From NCBI RefSeq assembly GCF_004005855.1, contig NZ_SACL01000002.1:590453-654452 (forward strand): DNA of 64,000 bases. The letters are read 5' to 3'. Of this stretch, positions 60,786 through 64,000 are shown piece after piece. A program made the translations under genes and the position numbers. The notes beneath the pieces are model-generated. The model had not been told where the DNA came from, did not search any database, and saw only the letters and a list, made by a program, of their open reading frames with translations. How positions within the stretch are numbered: position 1 is the stretch's first letter; each line of letters starts with the position of its first letter. Origin of the DNA: Rhodovarius crocodyli. Lineage in GTDB: Bacteria; Pseudomonadota; Alphaproteobacteria; Acetobacterales; Acetobacteraceae.

Positions 60786-61907
60786 CCAGGAATACCCGCG
60801 CTTCTCCGGCGGCACCCACACCCCGGCCTTTTCCAGCAGCTTGAACACCGGCCCCAGCCGCAGCATTTCCTCGGCCGACCACAGCGGCATGCGGAACAGC
60901 AGCCCGTTCACGCCGAATTTCCGGCGGGTCTCGATGATCTGTTCCGCCACCTCGGCGGCGGTGCCGGCGAAGAAGGGGAATTGCTCCGGCGTGTCCTGGT
61001 TCCGGCGCAGCACGGCCATCTGGGCGGCCCATTTGCGGCCGGCCTCGCCTTCCATGCTGCCCAGCAGGTCTTCCATCAGCTGTCGGCCGTGGCCGGGCTC
61101 GTCGCGCACCAGGATGTCGGCCAGCGCCAGCACCTCCGGCGGGTCGGCACGGCCGACGGCGGCGGAATGCTCGGCGAGCGAGGAGTAGACGCCCGGCATG
61201 TCGGCCATTGTGGCCGGGGAGGCGAACAGGAAGTCGCAATGCTGCGCCGTGAAGCGCCGCCCGCTGTCCGAGGCCGCGGCGCAGACGAATACCGGGCGCT
61301 CGGGCGGGAAGGGGCCGCGCATCTTGCCATGGGCGCGGAAATGGGCGCCGTCATAGTCGACGCGGCCTTTTCCGTTCCAGACGCCCTCGCAGATCGCGAC
61401 CGCATCGCCGGCGGCCTCATACAGGGCCTTGCTGTCGGGCAGCTTGTCGATGCCGAACAGGCTGGCCTCATAGTCGCGATAGCCGTTGACGATGTTCCAG
61501 CCCCAGCGCCCGCCGCTCAGCCAGTCGAAATGCGAGCCGAAGCGCGCAATCTGGGTGGGGTGGAAGAACTGGGTGTGCAGGGTGGTGATGATGCCCAGGT
61601 GCTTCGTGGCCTGCATCAGCGGCGCGGTCAGGATGATGGCGTGCAGGGAGGGGTCCTGAAAGCCGATGCCGCTGGCTTCCTCCGAGCTCGGCGCGTAGCC
61701 GTCGCCGATCAGGGTCAGGTCCAGGCCCACCGCCTCGCAGGCCTCGGCCAGGGCGATGTGGTTCTTCAGGTCCATCGCGTCCGGGTTCAGGGCGGCGATT
61801 TTACCCGAGGGCAGCATGGTCTTGGCCTTGGGCCAGAAGGTGCCGAACCGCATGGTGCCGTCCCGCAGGCGCGGCTTGCGCGAGGATGGGGGCGCGGTCT
61901 CGGTCAT
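60783..61907 (-). CDS. LLM-class flavin-dependent monooxygenase (374 aa)
   Basis: ATG at 61907. TIM-barrel luciferase-like enzyme: MRFGTFWPKAKTMLPSG, AEACEAVGLDLTLIGDGYAP, WLSGGRWGWNIVNGYRDYE and FAGTAAEVAEQIIE. Related to NtaA/SnaA/RutA-type FMNH2-dependent oxygenases acting on sulphur or nitrogen compounds. A GntR gene is divergent. Confidence 0.85.
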   Translation of the reverse strand: MTETAPPSSRKPRLRDGTMRFGTFWPKAKTMLPSGKIAALNPDAMDLKNHIALAEACEAVGLDLTLIGDGYAPSSEEASGIGFQDPSLHAIILTAPLMQATKHLGIITTLHTQFFHPTQIARFGSHFDWLSGGRWGWNIVNGYRDYEASLFGIDKLPDSKALYEAAGDAVAICEGVWNGKGRVDYDGAHFRAHGKMRGPFPPERPVFVCAAASDSGRRFTAQHCDFLFASPATMADMPGVYSSLAEHSAAVGRADPPEVLALADILVRDEPGHGRQLMEDLLGSMEGEAGRKWAAQMAVLRRNQDTPEQFPFFAGTAAEVAEQIIETRRKFGVNGLLFRMPLWSAEEMLRLGPVFKLLEKAGVWVPPEKRGYSW

Positions 61908-62068
61908 GCGTCTCTCTCTCGGATCGTGATGGGTGAAGGCTAGAGGCTGGCGGTTTTCCTGACAAGCTGTTTGCAAGATTGTAAGACAAAAAACTTGATG
62001 GCGCCGCCGCCCGCCGCCACGGCGCCCGGCGTTGACACCCTGGGTGCCCGCGCGGAAAACCGCCGGGC

Positions 62069-62779
62069 ATGCCCCGTAGCGCCCCCTCCGCCCATCCCGC
62101 CGGCCTGATCGAGGAAATCGCGGAGAAGATCCACGCGAAGATCATCGCGGGCGAGCTGAAGCCGGGTGAGCGGCTGAAGCAGGATCTGCTGGCCGAGGAA
62201 TTCGGCGTCAGCCGCACCCCGGTGCGCGAGGCACTCTCACGCCTCGACGCGCGCGGCATCGTGAAGCTGGAGGCACGCCGCAGCGCCACCGTCAGCGTGC
62301 CCTCGCCCCGTGAGGTGCGGGAGATGTACCAGGTGCGGGCGGAGCTTGAGGGGCTGGCGGCGGCGCTGGCCGCCGAATGGATCACCGGCCCGCAATTGCT
62401 GGCGCTGCAGGCCGCGCATGAGGCCTTCGTGGCCGCGGCCGAGCGGCTGAAGGCCGCAACGCCCCCGGAGCTGCCGCGCCTCTGCCTCGACTGGATCGAG
62501 ACCAATGCCGCCTTCCACGGCGTGATCGTCACGGCGTCAGGCAATGCCTCGCTGGCGCGCGTGCTGGGCGAGATTTCCGCCGGCTATGTTCGGCATATCC
62601 TGCTGGCCTCGGCCGCCGAGACCACCGCGCCGCGCATGGATGCCAATGTGGCGGCCCACGCCGCGATCCTGGCCGCGATCGGCGCGCATGACAGCGCGGG
62701 GGCACGGCTGGCGATGCGCGAGCATATCCGCGAGGGCGGGGAGTTCGTCTCGGGATGGTTCGAGAGGCGGGGAGGGTGA
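62069..62779 (+). CDS. GntR-family (FadR/FCD) regulator (236 aa)
   Basis: Winged helix KPGERLKQDLLAEEFGVSRT PVREALSRL, then an FCD ligand domain with His/Asp metal residues (NAAFHGVIV; AHAAILAAI). Divergent from the monooxygenase across 161 bp, so it is its probable regulator. Confidence 0.9.
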   Translation: MPRSAPSAHPAGLIEEIAEKIHAKIIAGELKPGERLKQDLLAEEFGVSRTPVREALSRLDARGIVKLEARRSATVSVPSPREVREMYQVRAELEGLAAALAAEWITGPQLLALQAAHEAFVAAAERLKAATPPELPRLCLDWIETNAAFHGVIVTASGNASLARVLGEISAGYVRHILLASAAETTAPRMDANVAAHAAILAAIGAHDSAGARLAMREHIREGGEFVSGWFERRGG

Positions 62780-62784
62780 GGAAC

Positions 62785-62915
62785 GGGGGCGTTGCCCCCG
62801 AAAGCCCCCAGTCAGGGGCTCTGCCCCCGACACCCCCGCCAGGACCGTAGCGGCCCTGGACCCCGGGGAGTTGGCGCCTGATCCTGACAGGGTTGAATAT
62901 TATAATAAAAATGGC
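62785..62915. repeat. Intergenic repeat, copy B (inverted to copy A)
   Basis: Inverted copy of 60661-60785, sharing the 32-bp core and the flanking AT-rich and G5-C5 hairpin blocks. It directly follows the GntR stop. Confidence 0.75.
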
Positions 62916-63126
62916 GCCCCGCCTGCGAAGGTAGGGCGCCAAACTCCTATCAGGTCCAGGAGATATTATCTCCTGGCGGGGTTCCAAGGGGGCGGACTTT
63001 CTTTTGGCGCGATACCTTCTGCATTACGCTCAATGCGGTCAGCATGGGGCGGTCGGGCCACTCACGAAAGCAGTCGTAGTTTCAGGCCTCACGACGCTCA
63101 TCCATCTCAACCCTCACCGGTCGCCG
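62916..63126. other. Gap between repeat and IS fragments
   Basis: Contains a palindrome CCAGGAGA-N5-TCTCCTGG near 62957-62977 and no supported gene. Confidence 0.4.
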
Positions 63127-63345
63127 CAGTCTGGCGGCGGATGCGCCGGGAAGGCTTTGAGGTCGCCCACTGTACGGTGGCGCGCCTGACGAGCGAGCTT
63201 GGCCTGCAAGGAGTGATCCGGAGGAAGACGGTTTGCACCACGATCAGCGTCAAGGCCTCGCCCTGTCTGCTGGACCACGTGAACCACCTGTTCCACCATC
63301 CGGCGCCTGACCGGCTGTGGCTGTCGCACGTCACCTATGGCCTGC
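63127..63345 (+). pseudogene. Internal fragment of an IS3-family transposase (OrfB)
   Basis: Reads VWRRMRREGFEVAHCTVARL TSELGLQGVIRR, then HHPAPDRLWLSHVTYG, matching the HTH_21/rve boundary of IS3 OrfB ('APNRLWVADITYV'). Both ends are missing; the DDE core is lost. Confidence 0.75.
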
Positions 63346-63399
63346 TGCCGGTCTTGTGGACACCTGGTTAAGGTTTTCACTCGATCGGAGGCCCAAGGA

Positions 63400-63691
63400 T
63401 TGGACGCAGGACGTTCAGCCGCGAGTTCAAGCTCGAGGCGGTAAAGTTGGTGAGGGATCGCGCGGGGTGGCTGTGGTACAAGCCCGCCGCGACCTGAACA
63501 TTGCGGAGAGGGTGCTGAGGCGCTGGGTCCGGGAGAGCGAGGCGGATCCACGTTTTGCCTTCCCCGGCCAAGGCCATTTGCGTCCCGAGCAGCAGGAAAT
63601 CGATCGTCTTCGACGAGAGGTCGCCAAGCTCAAGGCGGAGCGTGACATCCTAGAAAAGGCCGCAGCCCACTTCGCCAGGGACGCGACATGA
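63400..63691 (+). pseudogene. IS3-family OrfA, frameshifted
   Basis: RRTFSREFKLEAVKLVRDR is in one frame and GVAVVQARRDLNIAERVLRR WVRE in another, so two extra bases lie near 63459-63463. The C-terminal leucine-zipper (DRLRREVAKLKAERDILEKA) is intact. The usual ATG appears as ATT. Confidence 0.7.
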
Positions 63692-63760
63692 AGTTCGCGT
63701 TCATGGCGAGGCACAGGACGATTTGGCCATTGGCCTGGATGTGCTCGGTGACGTGCCCCC
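63688..63760 (+). pseudogene. 5' stub of IS3-family OrfB
   Basis: ATGA overlap with OrfA. MKFAFMARHRTIWPLAWMCS matches the OrfB start, then the sequence stops matching at the insertion of the next element. Confidence 0.65.
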
Positions 63761-63854
63761 CTGAAACTCCTCCAAAAATAACTAGAGTCCGCCCGACCCT
63801 GAAGTGCTCCCCAAAACTAGGCCAGCGTGAGCTGGAAAATTCCGGGGTTAAGGC

Positions 63855-64000
63855 TCATCCCGGCGATGCCGCCGGGAGGCCGTTCATCAGCGATATCGGC
63901 GCCTTGTTGCCGAGTGCGCTGTGCGGGCGAACTTCGTTGTAGTCCCTGCGCCAAGCCTCCAGTTTCGCCCGCGCGTCGTCAAGGCTCATGAACCAGTGCG
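63855..64000 (-). CDS. IS3-family transposase C-terminus, cut by window edge
   Basis: Minus strand reads HWFMSLDDARAKLEAWRRDY NEVRPHSALGNKAPISLMNG LPAASPG-stop, the typical IS3/IS407-group end of the rve domain with the catalytic-region Glu upstream of the window. The IS end lies near 63760. Confidence 0.85.
   Translation of the reverse strand, partial: HWFMSLDDARAKLEAWRRDYNEVRPHSALGNKAPISLMNGLPAASPG

Larger units (their letters stand above)
63355..63760 (+). mobile_element. Truncated IS3-family element
   Basis: Left-end-like sequence TGTGGACACCTGGTTAAGG starts about 63355, followed by a frameshifted orfA and the first codons of orfB, then an abrupt change at about 63750-63760 where another element begins. 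Confidence 0.6.

Noticed and set aside
1..64000. CRISPR array
   Set aside because: No regularly spaced 25-35 bp repeats with unique spacers were seen; the GGGGAC cluster is a short hexamer array.

Overview
The window reads as chromosome of a GC-rich alphaproteobacterium, most likely of the Acetobacteraceae (Roseomonas-like). The reasons are an hpnIJKL hopanoid side-chain block, an RpoH of the alphaproteobacterial type, a Bug/TctC-type periplasmic binding protein next to an amidase, a DUF6476/RluA pair, and GcrA- and GapR-family proteins. Species assignment is inference from gene content only.

Three parts can be separated. (1) 1-703: left chromosomal flank, with the 3'-truncated (window edge) minus-strand gene for a biliverdin-producing heme oxygenase. 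(2) 704-43266: an integrated temperate siphovirus-like prophage of about 42.5 kb, bounded by an exact 22-bp direct repeat (704-725 and 43245-43266). The right copy lies in the 3' end of tRNA-Glu(CUC). (3) 43252-64000: right chromosomal flank, starting with that tRNA.

Inside the prophage, from the right: integrase and an excisionase-like protein; a plus-strand early operon of small proteins, an exonuclease, an ASCH-like protein, a GapR-family protein and an HNH protein (38117-42117); a cI/cro-like switch with three palindromic operators and a second operator pair 1 kb away; a minus-strand operon with a GcrA-family protein, a DnaG-type primase and a P-loop helicase; and a striking array of GGGGAC repeats. 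The minus-strand late operon follows: terminases, gpW-like protein, portal, protease/capsid fusion, decoration protein, tail completion, tail tube, tail chaperones with a probable -1 frameshift, a tail esterase, tape measure, tail tip, fibre, holins and endolysin. Small plus-strand cassettes sit within and beyond the lysis genes. Between the endolysin and attL lies about 5 kb of lower-GC cargo: a DUF892 ferritin-like protein with a 62-residue partner, a DUF1902-like protein, several unknown small proteins, and an FNR-type regulator with the four cysteines expected of an oxygen-labile Fe-S cluster.

The right flank carries DUF2256 and DUF6476 proteins, an RluA-family pseudouridine synthase, rpoH, and the hpnIJKL genes (hopanoid cyclitol-ether side chain and export). 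It continues with mlaA, a WecA/MraY-like sugar-phosphate transferase, an amidase with a Bug protein, an SDR divergent from a LysR regulator, a molybdopterin oxidoreductase large subunit coupled to a HIG1-domain protein, a second SDR, and a flavin-dependent monooxygenase with a GntR regulator enclosed by inverted intergenic repeats. It ends in a cluster of broken IS3-family elements at the window edge.
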